In this document: piece by piece, positions 37,768-47,841 of the stretch | How the letters are laid out: each line of letters starts with the position of its first letter | Position numbering within the stretch: the stretch's first letter is position 1 | The notes under the pieces: model-generated | The model's database searches: none | The model's input: the letters and a program-made list of their open reading frames with translations, nothing else | What the model was told of the DNA's origin: nothing | Source of the DNA: Saprospiraceae bacterium | GTDB taxonomy: Bacteria > Bacteroidota > Bacteroidia > Chitinophagales > Saprospiraceae | Length of the DNA: 55,989 nt | Assembly (NCBI GenBank): GCA_016722295.1 | Contig: JADKGL010000033.1 | Span: forward strand, 1 to 55,989 | Direction: 5' to 3' | Program-made: the position numbers and the translations under genes

Positions 37768-39047
37768 TTAACGAATAAATTCAAATCCTGTATAAGGCAC
37801 TAATGCCTTTGGGATTCTTATTCCTTCTGACGTCTGATGATTCTCAAGTAACGCGGCAACGATCCTAGCTAAAGCCAAAGCACTTCCATTGAGTGTATGA
37901 GCTAGAACCGAATCTCCTTTTTCATTCTTGAATCGCAACTTTAAGCGATTCGCTTGAAAAGTCTCGAAGTTAGACACTGAGCTCACCTCTAGCCATCGCT
38001 GTTGGGCTGCCGAATAGACTTCAAAATCATAGGTCATTGCAGAAGCAAATCCCATATCTCCTCCGCATAAACGTAAGATTCGATAGGGGAGTTCCAATTT
38101 TTCTAATAAAATTTCTACGTGCTTAATCATCTCATTTAAAGCAGAATACGACTTATCGGGATGCTCGATTCGAACGATTTCGACCTTGTCAAACTGATGT
38201 ACGCGATTGAGTCCCTTGACATGTGCGCCATAGGATCCTGCTTCTCGGCGAAAGCAAGGTGTGTAGCCACACATCTTAATAGAAAAATTCTCATCGCGAA
38301 GGATGACGTCGCGATAGATATTGGTGACAGGCACCTCTGCAGTCGGGATCAGGTATAAATCATCTTTTCTGCAAAATACATTTGCCCCTCTTTGTCGGGT
38401 AATTGTCCTGTTCCTCTAGCAGAGTCTTCATTGACCAAAAGTGGCGCTTGAATTTCTTCATAGCCTTCAGCAGTAGCGTGATCAAGGAAAAAATTAATCA
38501 AAGCCCTTTGGAGTTTGGCCCCTTGGCCTCTATATAAGATAAAACCTGAGCCAGATATTTTGACACCAAGCTCCATATCGAAGAGATTATATTTTTTTGC
38601 TAACTCCCAGTGAGGCAAGGCATCATCGGCCAGTTTTGGAAATGGTGAATCCCAATTTTTATAAACAAAATTATCTTCTGCAGTCTTGCCATGGGGAACC
38701 ATATGGTATGGCACATTAGGCAGTTGTAGTAGATTGGATTCAAGGTCTTTGGATATCTGATCTTTGGAAGATTCTAGATCTTTGTTTGCTTCCTTAAGTT
38801 GTGCGACTTCATCTTTAAGAGAATTGGCTTGACTTTGATTGCCTGATTTGAATAAATCACCTATTTCCTTAGAAAGAATATTGACCCGGGCAAGATTTGC
38901 ATCTAGTTTTGCTTGATTGGATTTTCTTTCATCATCCAATGCTATGATTTTGTCAACCAAGGCAAGGCTATCATCACTTAGATTGCGCTTTTTATAGCCT
39001 TCTAATACTCTTTCTCTTTCTTGCTTGAATATTCGTAATTCTACCAT
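37768..39047 (-). CDS. serS: Seryl-tRNA synthetase (one frameshift)
   Basis: It charges tRNA-Ser with serine. Two frames (38349-39047 and 37768-38334) meet at the T4 run 38365-38368; adding one base restores MYFAEKDDLYLIPTAEVPVT and a total of 427 codons, the usual size. The N-terminal half contains the long coiled-coil arm that grips the tRNA variable loop (about residues 30-100). The class II motifs include GSGFILYRGQGAKLQRALIN, the motif 2 region CGYTPCFRREAGSYGAHVKG, and the motif 3 tail NGSALALARIVAALLENHQ. An essential gene cannot plausibly be dead, so this is an error in the sequence. Confidence 0.92.
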
Positions 39048-39069
39048 TTTATAATAAATATTGTGGAGG

Positions 39070-39077
39070 CAAAGGTA
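39070..39077 (-). promoter_or_regulatory. Possible -7 element for serS
   Basis: TACCTTTG on the minus strand, 22 bases before the serS start codon. The -33 part is not evident. Confidence 0.35.
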
Positions 39078-39121
39078 ATGCTTTAATTAGAAAATGAGTT
39101 AATTGGTTAAGGTCAGAATGA

Positions 39122-39479
39122 ATTTGCAAATGAGCATAATTTGCAAATTTGCAAATGCGGGAAAAATGAGAGAATTTTTTAATGAGAGAATTAGCTAATG
39201 AGTTAATGTGATAATGAATTTGCAAATGGTAGGATGGATGCAATGTTTTAATTGTAAAATTATAGCTCCAGCTGATCACTTATTCAACTGGGCTTATAAC
39301 ATATATATATAATTATACTATATATTAATTTTAAACCCTTAGTTTCAATAAATAACGAGGTTGCAATTTCCAAAACTATAAATAAGCTTAAAACAGAAAT
39401 CTATACAATACAGATCAATTCTGCTTTCGTAAAATCCGACCCAGTCCAAAACCATTTGCAAATTTTCACATTTGCAAAT
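39122..39479. repeat. Six copies of the palindrome ATTTGCAAAT in a gene-free stretch
   Basis: Perfect 10-base palindromes at 39122-39131, 39139-39148, 39147-39156 (overlapping the previous one), 39218-39227, 39454-39463 and 39470-39479. They are accompanied by repeated ATGAGTTAAT and GAGAGAATT words. The stretch lies between serS and the third giant gene and has no credible gene; the minus-strand frame at 39049-39279 is a by-product of the repeats. Possible operator cluster or intergenic repeat family. Confidence 0.7.
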
Positions 39480-39531
39480 TTTCACATTAACTAATTAATT
39501 TTACATATTATAAAAAAAATTATATAAAATA

Positions 39532-39562
39532 TTTGGAAATATCAAAAATACCCTTACCTTTG
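39532..39562 (+). promoter_or_regulatory. Promoter 1 of the third giant gene
   Basis: TTTG at 39532-39535, 19 bases, TACCTTTG at 39555-39562: a full match to the Bacteroidota consensus. Confidence 0.65.
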
Positions 39563-39616
39563 TCCCATTAAGTATTTCTCTTATTTATAATCTATTGAAA
39601 AAAATAGAGTTAAATA

Positions 39617-39647
39617 TTTGGAATATTTAAAATAAGTTCTACCTTTG
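39617..39647 (+). promoter_or_regulatory. Promoter 2 of the third giant gene
   Basis: TTTG at 39617-39620, 19 bases, TACCTTTG at 39640-39647. Same elements and spacing as promoter 1, exactly 85 bases further on, with a similar ATATTTGGAA start. The leader from here to the start codon is about 245 bases. Confidence 0.65.
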
Positions 39648-39885
39648 CAGGAGAATTTATCTACCAACCCAAGATTTATAGTAGACCCACACTTTAGCGC
39701 AAGCTATATTTTAGCACAATTTTTTTTACAACCAACAACGAATGATTCTAGACCACGACTGTGGCTAAATCGACTATTCATCTTTTTATCTTCAGTTTAA
39801 AACTCAGTTTTGAAAAGAAAACTGCGGTGCAATGTGCATTGCGGAATGTATAAATATTTTAAAAACTTTTTTTAAACACAACAAA

Positions 39886-39892
39886 AAGGAGG
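39886..39892 (+). promoter_or_regulatory. Strong Shine-Dalgarno sequence deciding the start
   Basis: AAGGAGG five bases before the ATG at 39898. Such a perfect site is unusual in Bacteroidota, whose genes mostly lack one; no other gene in this window has a comparable site that I noticed. It argues for 39898 rather than the upstream ATG at 39832. Confidence 0.6.
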
Positions 39893-39897
39893 ATCTC

Positions 39898-42800
39898 ATG
39901 GGTCAAACGAGTTTTACATCTCCAGCTAGCCGAAAAAATTCTATCATGAATAGGATTAAGTTCGCATTTTTAGTGCCGTTATTGTTTGTGATGACACTTC
40001 AAAACAATGCAAATGCACAATGCTCATTAGCATGCAATGGTCTTGTTCAAGTATCTCTTGATGCAAATTGTGAAGCCACAATTACTGCAGCAATGATGCT
40101 CAATGATACAGTGACTTTATGCCCTGGTGCTACTTATGTAGTCACAGTATTGAATTACAACATTCCTATACCTGGGTCACCAATAGTGACAAGAGCATGG
40201 GTAGGAAAAACCCTTAAAGTAGAAGTTAAGGACATCATCTCTGGCAATAAATGTTGGGGTAATATCACAATAGAGGATAAGCTTGCTCCAGTATTAGAAT
40301 GTGGTAAAGACACGATTCCGTGCTTTGCTGCATCGTCATTTGTACCAGCAGCAGAAGACAATTGTGATTTGGATACAATCCTTTTGGTGGATGAGCAAAT
40401 TCAACCATTGAATTGTGATCCAACTTTTATAAAAAGATTAGTAAGAAGATATCTTGCAAGAGATATTTATGGTAATACATCTCCAATGTGTTATGATACA
40501 ATTTACTTAAAGCGTTTTGATACGGCTAAAGTATTGTGTCCTAAGAACTGGATTTACGATCCATTAAATCCTGCACTCAATTGCCCAATCAATTGTAAGG
40601 ATATTTGTTATAATAGAATTCCATTAGATAGAAATGGCCATCCGCATCCCGATTTTACAGGAGTTCCATTATACAGAGATACAGTTCATACAGCACCATT
40701 ATTGATTGACACAATTGCATTGTGGCCTTTAGGTGATATTTATTGTAATGTCGGTGTGACTTATGATGATATTGATTTAGGCACAATTGGATGTGTACAT
40801 AAGATCATGCGTGCATGGACGATCCGTGAGTGGTGGTGTAACAGAGAGGTTGTTAGAACTTGCTTACAGATTTTAGAAATCGTAGATCGTGAAGCACCTT
40901 ATGTTCACGCGCCGTATGATTTTGAAGCAACAACTAGTGGTGGCTACAAATGTGAGGCTACTGTAACAATTCCTCCAGCTGTAGTTTTTGATAGCTGTGG
41001 AAAATGTGAAAATAAACCTGTACGAGTTGATGTAGTATATCCTGGTGGTATATTGAAAAATCAAAATGGTGGTGTTGTAAAACTTCCAGTAGGATGGGAT
41101 ACAATCATCTATCGCGCTTACGATCATTGCTATAATGAAAGTTCAGATACATTGGTTATACATGTGGCAGATAAAACTGCACCTGTAGCGATATGCGATA
41201 GAGAGACAGTTGTGTCTTTATCTCTAGAAGGAATCACACATGTATATGCAACGACATTTGACGATGGATCTTATGATGATTGTCATATCGACTCAATGTT
41301 AGTGAGAAGAATGGTAGAAAGTCCATGCGACAATGATACAAGAGATGAGGTATTCAAACCTTATGTAGAGTTCTGCTGCGAAGATGTAGATCGCACAGTG
41401 ACAGTTGTCTTTAGAGTAAAAGACAAACATGGTAATGTGAATGATTGTATGGTTCAGGTATTTGTTCAAGACAAATTAAAACCAATTTGCAAAGCACCAA
41501 GTAATGTTACAGTAGCATGTGATTATCATTTTAATATTGCTGACTTAAATGTTTTTGGAGCAATCAATACAGACAGTGCATTATTATTCAATACAAGAAC
41601 AATAAGATATAAAGGATATGATTGGACAAAAGATAGTGTGATCACATTACACGATGGATTTGCACATGACAATTGTGAATTGACAATCAGACATGGATAT
41701 AATGACTATAGAACTTCATGTAATGTAGGTAATATCGTTAGATATTGGGTAGTTTCTGATAGAAATGGTGTCGATACATGTTGGCAGACAATTACATTCT
41801 TCAACTTCCATCCTTTCGATTTGGCACACGATATTTGGTGGCCAAAAGATACCACTTTAACGGGTTGTTTAACTGCAGCTGAACTTACTCCAGATAGAAT
41901 GGGTAGACCAGTAGCACACGGAGAAGATAAATGCGATCTTGTAGGATATAATATGGAAGATCATACATTTAGATTTGTAAATGGATCTGATGCTTGTTTC
42001 AAAATTTTGAGAAAATGGAAAGCAATCGATTGGTGTCAAAAATTACCTAATGGTGCTGGTGGATATTACAATCCAACAGTGGAGCATACTCAAATCATAA
42101 AAGTAAATAATGTCATTGCTCCAACAATGATGACAAATCCTACAAAAGATACAACATTCTGTACATTAGATAGCTGTACATCTGGTCCAGTTGTATTGAC
42201 TGCAATGGGTGCTGACGAGTGTACTCCAAATGATGAATTAGTTTGGGAATACTTGATTGACTTAGATAACAATGGTACATATGATATCACAAAAGTTGGT
42301 GCAGGAAATAAAATTGACGCATCTGGAAGATACAAATTAGGAAAGCATAAAATCAAATTTGTTTTTGAAGATAAATGTGGAAATAAAACTGCTAAAGAAA
42401 TCATCTTTACGATCATAAATTGCAAAGCTCCTACTCCATATTGTTTAAATGGAATAGCTGTAGATCTTATGCCGATTGACAGAAATGGAAATGGTATTCC
42501 AGATTGGGGTATGGTAGACATTTGGGCAAGTGATGTTGACAAAGGTTCATATCATCCATGCGGTAATAGAGTGATTTTAAGTTTCTCAAGTGATACATCT
42601 AAGAAATCAATCACATTTACTTGTGATAGTTTAGGTCAAAGAAATGTAGAGTTATGGGTGACTGATCCTGTTACTGGACAACAAGCATTCTGTAGAACTT
42701 ATATCTTGATTCAAGATAATAACAATGCTTGTGGAGGTACATTAACTACTGGTGGTGTGTCAGGATTGATATCAAATGATCAAAATAGTGCTGTTGCTGA

Positions 42801-43998
42801 TGTAACTGTTGATTTGGTTGGATCTGGTAAAACTGCGATCACAACTTCAAATAATGGTCGATATGCTTTTGCAAATATGCCATTCAATACTTCAGCAGTT
42901 TATACATTAAAAGCTGTCAAAGATATTAATCCAACAAATGGTATCACAACTGCTGATATCGTGATGATACAAAAACATATATTAGGAGTAACTGATATTA
43001 CATCTCCATATAAGTTAATTGCTGCGGATGTGAATAATAGTAAGACAATCACTTCTTCAGATATCTCTGAAATAAGAAAATTAATTCTAGGTATAACTTC
43101 AAAATTTGACAAAAATACTTCATGGTTATTTGTTGATAAAAACTACAAGTTTTTGAATGCCGGAGAAGATGTTTTGAAAGAAGCCTATACAAAAGAATAT
43201 AAGATAGATCCATTTGTGAATAGCATGGTGATTGATTTCTATGGAATCAAAGTTGGAGATGTTAATGGAACTGCTTCTGCTACAAATGCAACAGGAGTTA
43301 CATCAAGAACTTCATCAACATTGAATCTACTTACAGATGAGATAAAAATGAATGCAAATGAAGAAATTTATGTGCCAATACATTTGGCAGATATGAATGA
43401 ATTAAGTGGCTATCAATTTACTTTAAAATTTGATGCAAACAATTTAGAATTCTTAGATATCGTAAGTGGTGAGTCAAATCTTACTTCTGAAAATCTAGGC
43501 ATGAACAGATTGCAAGATGGATACATCACCTTTAGCTGGAATACAAACAAGGCAGTACAGTTAGCAAAGGATGCAAAATTGTTTACACTCAAATTTAAGG
43601 CTCTTTCGACAGGTCAACTTTCAAATGCACTACACATTAATTCAGCGATCACGATTGCAGAGGCATACGATGCAAATCTTGATGAGATGAATATTCAATT
43701 GGGGTATAGAAGCAGCAAAGGTGTCATTACAAATGACAATGTTGTGCTCTATCAAAATCAACCTAACCCATTCTCTGATCAGACAGTAATTGGCTTTGAT
43801 ATGCCGAAAGCTTCTGATGCTACACTTACTATTTATGATCTTAATAGCAAGCTTGTCTTCACAAAGACAATCTCTGCAAACAAAGGTTATAACGAAGTAA
43901 CTGTAAACAACTTGCAGCTCGGAGTTACCGGTGTCCTTTTCTATCAATTGGACGCAGCTGGATATTCTGCTACAAGGAGAATGTTGGTTATTCAATAA
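39898..43998 (+). CDS. Third giant Cys-rich T9SS surface protein with dockerin and cohesin-like domains
   Basis: About 1366 residues from the start chosen by the Shine-Dalgarno site (MGQTSFTSPASRKNS). A signal peptide follows (FAFLVPLLFVMTLQNNANAQ); an internal Met at MNRIKF is a further possible start. The body has HYR-like Cys modules that parallel copies 1 and 2 (KIMRAWTIREWW, KILRKWKAIDWCQ, KDKHGNVNDCMVQVFVQD). The tail is the same cassette: Ig/SdrD-like fold (GLISNDQNSAVADVTVDL), dockerin (about 42915-43095, DINPTNGITTADIVMIQKH and DVNNSKTITSSDISEIRKL), cohesin-like domain (about 43315-43690) and T9SS type A sorting domain (QPNPFSDQTVIGFDMP to RRMLVIQ). It is intact, unlike the tandem copies, and clearly diverged from them. 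Confidence 0.9.
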   Translation: MGQTSFTSPASRKNSIMNRIKFAFLVPLLFVMTLQNNANAQCSLACNGLVQVSLDANCEATITAAMMLNDTVTLCPGATYVVTVLNYNIPIPGSPIVTRAWVGKTLKVEVKDIISGNKCWGNITIEDKLAPVLECGKDTIPCFAASSFVPAAEDNCDLDTILLVDEQIQPLNCDPTFIKRLVRRYLARDIYGNTSPMCYDTIYLKRFDTAKVLCPKNWIYDPLNPALNCPINCKDICYNRIPLDRNGHPHPDFTGVPLYRDTVHTAPLLIDTIALWPLGDIYCNVGVTYDDIDLGTIGCVHKIMRAWTIREWWCNREVVRTCLQILEIVDREAPYVHAPYDFEATTSGGYKCEATVTIPPAVVFDSCGKCENKPVRVDVVYPGGILKNQNGGVVKLPVGWDTIIYRAYDHCYNESSDTLVIHVADKTAPVAICDRETVVSLSLEGITHVYATTFDDGSYDDCHIDSMLVRRMVESPCDNDTRDEVFKPYVEFCCEDVDRTVTVVFRVKDKHGNVNDCMVQVFVQDKLKPICKAPSNVTVACDYHFNIADLNVFGAINTDSALLFNTRTIRYKGYDWTKDSVITLHDGFAHDNCELTIRHGYNDYRTSCNVGNIVRYWVVSDRNGVDTCWQTITFFNFHPFDLAHDIWWPKDTTLTGCLTAAELTPDRMGRPVAHGEDKCDLVGYNMEDHTFRFVNGSDACFKILRKWKAIDWCQKLPNGAGGYYNPTVEHTQIIKVNNVIAPTMMTNPTKDTTFCTLDSCTSGPVVLTAMGADECTPNDELVWEYLIDLDNNGTYDITKVGAGNKIDASGRYKLGKHKIKFVFEDKCGNKTAKEIIFTIINCKAPTPYCLNGIAVDLMPIDRNGNGIPDWGMVDIWASDVDKGSYHPCGNRVILSFSSDTSKKSITFTCDSLGQRNVELWVTDPVTGQQAFCRTYILIQDNNNACGGTLTTGGVSGLISNDQNSAVADVTVDLVGSGKTAITTSNNGRYAFANMPFNTSAVYTLKAVKDINPTNGITTADIVMIQKHILGVTDITSPYKLIAADVNNSKTITSSDISEIRKLILGITSKFDKNTSWLFVDKNYKFLNAGEDVLKEAYTKEYKIDPFVNSMVIDFYGIKVGDVNGTASATNATGVTSRTSSTLNLLTDEIKMNANEEIYVPIHLADMNELSGYQFTLKFDANNLEFLDIVSGESNLTSENLGMNRLQDGYITFSWNTNKAVQLAKDAKLFTLKFKALSTGQLSNALHINSAITIAEAYDANLDEMNIQLGYRSSKGVITNDNVVLYQNQPNPFSDQTVIGFDMPKASDATLTIYDLNSKLVFTKTISANKGYNEVTVNNLQLGVTGVLFYQLDAAGYSATRRMLVIQ

Positions 43999-44044
43999 GG
44001 CTAAATTCGTTTTGTTCTAAAGAGTTTACTGTTTTTGGGATGGG

Positions 44045-44082
44045 ACCCTCCTTCGACAATGGTCGAAGGGGGTTCTTTTTTT
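44045..44082 (+). terminator. Rho-independent terminator after the third giant gene
   Basis: ACCCTCCTTCGAC pairs with GTCGAAGGGGGT around a short loop, with a long T tract. The preceding TGTTTTTGGGATGG matches the element before the terminators of copies 1 and 2. Confidence 0.88.
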
Positions 44083-44246
44083 AATGTAATTGAAGTTATT
44101 TATTGAATTTTTTCTACTAGTTTTTTCTTTTTATTCTAGTCAAAAGCCTTTATGGAATATAATTTTTTACATATCGATCAGATTTAATTTTGTTATTAGT
44201 ATGTAAATGATAAAATAATTTAGTCAGGTTTTAAGTTTATTTCATT

Positions 44247-44254
44247 TACCTTTG
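44247..44254 (+). promoter_or_regulatory. -7 element of the metal efflux operon
   Basis: TACCTTTG lies only five bases before the ATG at 44260, so the transcript would begin at or near the start codon (a leaderless message) unless translation starts further in. No clear -33 box at the expected place. Confidence 0.4.
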
Positions 44255-44259
44255 CTTAG

Positions 44260-44634
44260 ATGAATATTCGATTTTGGAATAAACTATTGGCTGTTTTGGT
44301 TGGGATAAATATCCTTGTCCATACCCTTATTCCACATCATCATCATGGTTCAATAGAAGAAGCTCAAAAGCATCATTTTGAGTCTTGCGATTTAAGTAAA
44401 GAAAGTGAAAGTCATCATTTTCACATGGTACATAGTCTAGGAGAAAGTGACTGGAATCCCATTAATATAGAATTTAAATTAGTTGCATTTCCTTTTGAAA
44501 ATGTAGAATTTCCAAGTTGGATTGAATATTTAGAAATTAGTATTATTGAGTCTGATTTCTACACAAGTCATTCCATTCCCATCTCCCCATTTTTATTATC
44601 ACGCACCTTACGAGGCCCACCACAATTTTCATAG
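44260..44634 (+). CDS. Histidine-rich small exported protein, first gene of metal efflux operon
   Basis: 124 residues. An N-terminal hydrophobic segment (LLAVLVGINILVHTLI) is followed at once by PHHHHGS, then QKHHFESC, SESHHFHMVH. The His clusters and a Cys suggest metal binding on the periplasmic side. It is the first gene before CusA/CusC/CusB homologues on the same strand. His-rich small proteins at this position are common in Bacteroidota efflux operons; a role as metal chaperone or buffer is inferred. I do not assign a family name. Confidence 0.7.
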   Translation: MNIRFWNKLLAVLVGINILVHTLIPHHHHGSIEEAQKHHFESCDLSKESESHHFHMVHSLGESDWNPINIEFKLVAFPFENVEFPSWIEYLEISIIESDFYTSHSIPISPFLLSRTLRGPPQFS

Positions 44635-44703
44635 TTTTTTTTGAATATTTCCTTCAATCTAGAAGGAAAATGACATTTTTATTTATAAAATAAAACATGA
44701 AAT

Positions 44704-47700
44704 ATGTTGGATAGAATCATCCGCTTTTCTATATATAATAAAACTATTATCCTATTAGCTACATTGGCTTTAGTCCTTGTAGGAATTTTTAATCTAAAGA
44801 ATCTACCAATAGATGCATTGCCTGATATTACCAATAATCAAGTGCAAATATTGACTACTTCACCAACACTCGCCACGCAAGAAATAGAACAATTGATCAC
44901 TTATCCAATTGAACAGTCGATCAAGACGATTCCTCGCATCATTGAATTGCGAAGTACTTCAAAGTTTGGACTCTCTGTAATCACTGTAGTGTTTGAAGAA
45001 GATGTAGATATTTATTGGGCTAGGAGCCAGATTTCTGAGAGACTTAAAGAGGCTGAAGAGAATATTGATCCTAGATTGGGTTCGCCTACTATGGCACCTA
45101 TAAGCACGGGTCTTGGTGAGATATATCAGTATGTCGTTTCATCTAAACCAGGCTATGAAGATTCTATTTCACTTATGGATCTTCGCACAGCGCAAGATTG
45201 GATTATCAAACCACAATTGCTAGGGATCAAAGGAGTCGCTGAGGTAAACACATTAGGAGGCCATCGTAAAGAATATGAAGTAGCTGTTCATCCTGATAAA
45301 TTGAAAAGTATGAATACCAATATTGTTCAGATTTTCGAAGCATTGGAAAAGAATAATGAGAATACTGGTGGCGCATATATTGATAAAAAACCAAGCGCAT
45401 ATTTCATCAGAGGAATTGGTATGGTTAGTTCAATGGAGGATATCGATAAAATCGTAGTGACCTCACATAGAGGTGTGCCAGTCTTGATAAGAGATGTCGC
45501 TGAGGTTAGACTTGGTAGCTCTGTTAGATATGGCGCTACAACTGAAAATGGCATGGGTGAAGCAATCAATGGAATGGTCATGATGCTCAAGGGAGAAAAT
45601 AGTGCAGAAGTTATTACATTAGTGAAAAATCGAATAAGTCAAATTGAGAAGAATCTACCAGAAGGAATTATGATGGAATCATATCTCGATCGATCTAAAT
45701 TGGTGAACAGTGCTATTTCTACAGTAAGAACAAATCTCATAGAAGGAGCATTAATTGTGATTTTTATTTTAGTGCTTTTGATAGGAAATTGGAGAGCTGG
45801 ATTGATTGTTGCTTCTGTAATTCCATTAGCATTATTGTTTGCTGTAAGTTTAATGAGTTTGTTTGGAGTAAGTGGCAATTTAATGAGTTTGGGGGCTATT
45901 GATTTTGGATTGATTGTAGATGGTGCTGTTATTATTGTTGAAGCTATTGTACATCGCATTTATAATAATAAAAAATATGTGCAGCAAACACTGCTTTCAC
46001 AATCCCAAATGGATGAACAAGTTTTTAATGCATCGAGTAAAATACGAAGCAGTGCAGCATTTGGTGAGATTATTATATTGATCGTTTATTTGCCGATCCT
46101 TGCATTAGTAGGTATTGAAGGAAAGATGTTTAGACCTATGGCCCAAACAGTAAGTTTTGCAATACTTGGCGCATTCTTACTTTCATTAACTTATGTGCCT
46201 ATGATGTCAGCTTTATTCTTAAGCAAACAGACAGTGGTTAGAGAAAATGTAAGTGATCGCATAATGAATTTTATATCCAGAATGTTCATGCCGGTACTTC
46301 ATGCTGTGATGAATTTAAAAGCTTATGTGATTGCTGTTGCTATTGGATTTTTACTATTAAGTTTATATATTTTTTCTCATTTGGGCGGTGAGTTTATTCC
46401 CAAATTGGATGAAGGAGATATAGCAACTCATGTAATAATCCAACCTGGAAGTTCATTGTCGCAAGAAATTGAAGCCACTACAATGGCAGAAAAATTATTG
46501 ATAGAATCATTTCCAGAGGTAGAAAAAGTGGTGAGTAAAATAGGTAGTGCAGAGATTCCTACTGATCCAATGCCAATGGAAGTAGCAGATGTTATGGTGA
46601 TTCTAAAACCAAAAAAAGAATGGGTGAGCGCAAAGACAACAGATGAATTAATGATGAAAATGGAAAAAATTTTGAATCAAATTCCAGGGATTACAACTGA
46701 ATTTAATCAACCTGTTCAAATGCGATTTAATGAATTGATGACAGGTGTTCGAAAAGATATTGCAATAAAAATTTATGGTGAGGATTTGGATATTTTATCT
46801 CGATTAGCAAAACAAGTAGAGACAGAAATAAAAACGATACCTGGTGTACAAGATGCTATGGCAGATCAAGCATCAGGATTATCACAGATTACGGTAAAAT
46901 TTGATAAAGATAAATTGGCACTTTATGGTCTCCATGTTTCAGATCTGAATCAAATAATTCGTATGGGATTCGCGGGAGAAAAAGCAGGAGTTATTTATGA
47001 AGGGGAGAAACGATTTGATCTTGTGGTGCGATTAGTAGCGGATCAAAGGGATAACATCGATCAGTTGAAAAATTTGTTTATTCCTTTACCTTCAGGTAAT
47101 CAAGTTCCTTTAGAACAAGTGGCTCAGATTCAGTATGAAGTTGGAGCTTCCCAAATTAGTAGGGAGGATGGAAAAAGGAGAATTACCATAGGATTGAATG
47201 CGAGAGGGCGTGATGTTAAAAGTATTGTAGATGATATTCAAAATATTTTTAAAACTAAAATTAAATTACCTCCTGGATATTACGAGACATATGGGGGACA
47301 GTTTCAGAATTATATTGAAGCAAATAAAAGATTATCTATTGCCGTGCCAGTAGCTTTACTATTAATATTTATTTTATTGTATTTTACATTCAAAAGTATA
47401 GCACAAAGTTTACTTATACTCACTGCAATTCCATTTGCTGCTATTGGTGGGGTGTTTGGATTATGGCTTCGCGATATGCCATTTAGTATTTCAGCGGGTA
47501 TTGGATTTATTGCATTATTTGGTGTAGCTGTTCTTAATGGGATCGTCTTGATATCCTATTTTAATCAATTGAAAGGGGAAGGCTTTCAGAATATTTATGA
47601 ACGAATTTTTCATGGCACAAAAGTACGATTACGCCCCGTGATCATGACAGCTGCTGTGGCTTCTTTGGGATTTTTACCAATGGCATTAAGCAATAGCGCA

Positions 47701-47841
47701 GGAGCAGAAGTACAGAAACCGTTGGCTACAGTCGTCATTGGTGGGTTGATTAGTTCAACTATTTTAACATTAATTGTGCTGCCTGTGCTTTATAGTATAG
47801 TTGAATCAAAATTTTCTAAAACATTAAAAAGCGAACAATGA
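44704..47841 (+). CDS. CusA/CzcA-family heavy-metal efflux RND transporter
   Basis: 1045 residues, the full size for the family. It uses the proton gradient to expel metal ions across the envelope. TM1 is near residues 13-31; the TM4 motif reads AIDFGLIVDGAVIIVEA, with the acidic residues that carry protons. GGEFIPKLDEGDIATHV and MPMEVADVMVILKPKKEW lie in the porter domain, and RPVIMTAAVASLGFLPMALS is the conserved segment near the end. The metal (copper/silver or cobalt/zinc/cadmium) cannot be settled by eye. Its last bases overlap the start of the next gene (ATGA), so they are translationally coupled. Confidence 0.93.
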   Translation: MLDRIIRFSIYNKTIILLATLALVLVGIFNLKNLPIDALPDITNNQVQILTTSPTLATQEIEQLITYPIEQSIKTIPRIIELRSTSKFGLSVITVVFEEDVDIYWARSQISERLKEAEENIDPRLGSPTMAPISTGLGEIYQYVVSSKPGYEDSISLMDLRTAQDWIIKPQLLGIKGVAEVNTLGGHRKEYEVAVHPDKLKSMNTNIVQIFEALEKNNENTGGAYIDKKPSAYFIRGIGMVSSMEDIDKIVVTSHRGVPVLIRDVAEVRLGSSVRYGATTENGMGEAINGMVMMLKGENSAEVITLVKNRISQIEKNLPEGIMMESYLDRSKLVNSAISTVRTNLIEGALIVIFILVLLIGNWRAGLIVASVIPLALLFAVSLMSLFGVSGNLMSLGAIDFGLIVDGAVIIVEAIVHRIYNNKKYVQQTLLSQSQMDEQVFNASSKIRSSAAFGEIIILIVYLPILALVGIEGKMFRPMAQTVSFAILGAFLLSLTYVPMMSALFLSKQTVVRENVSDRIMNFISRMFMPVLHAVMNLKAYVIAVAIGFLLLSLYIFSHLGGEFIPKLDEGDIATHVIIQPGSSLSQEIEATTMAEKLLIESFPEVEKVVSKIGSAEIPTDPMPMEVADVMVILKPKKEWVSAKTTDELMMKMEKILNQIPGITTEFNQPVQMRFNELMTGVRKDIAIKIYGEDLDILSRLAKQVETEIKTIPGVQDAMADQASGLSQITVKFDKDKLALYGLHVSDLNQIIRMGFAGEKAGVIYEGEKRFDLVVRLVADQRDNIDQLKNLFIPLPSGNQVPLEQVAQIQYEVGASQISREDGKRRITIGLNARGRDVKSIVDDIQNIFKTKIKLPPGYYETYGGQFQNYIEANKRLSIAVPVALLLIFILLYFTFKSIAQSLLILTAIPFAAIGGVFGLWLRDMPFSISAGIGFIALFGVAVLNGIVLISYFNQLKGEGFQNIYERIFHGTKVRLRPVIMTAAVASLGFLPMALSNSAGAEVQKPLATVVIGGLISSTILTLIVLPVLYSIVESKFSKTLKSEQ

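Noticed and set aside
37768..39047. serS as a true pseudogene
   Set aside because: Essential gene, single homopolymer indel, all motifs intact on both sides.
39049..39279. Minus-strand frame of 76 codons before serS
   Set aside because: Composed of translated ATTTGCAAAT and ATGAGTTAAT repeats; no recognisable protein character.
39122..39479. CRISPR-like array
   Set aside because: Units are 10-base palindromes with irregular spacing, not 24-40 base repeats with even unique spacers; no cas gene.
39832..39900. Upstream ATG at 39832 as start of the third giant gene
   Set aside because: It adds 22 residues before the strong AAGGAGG site and would place the signal peptide about 60 residues in; 39898 is better.
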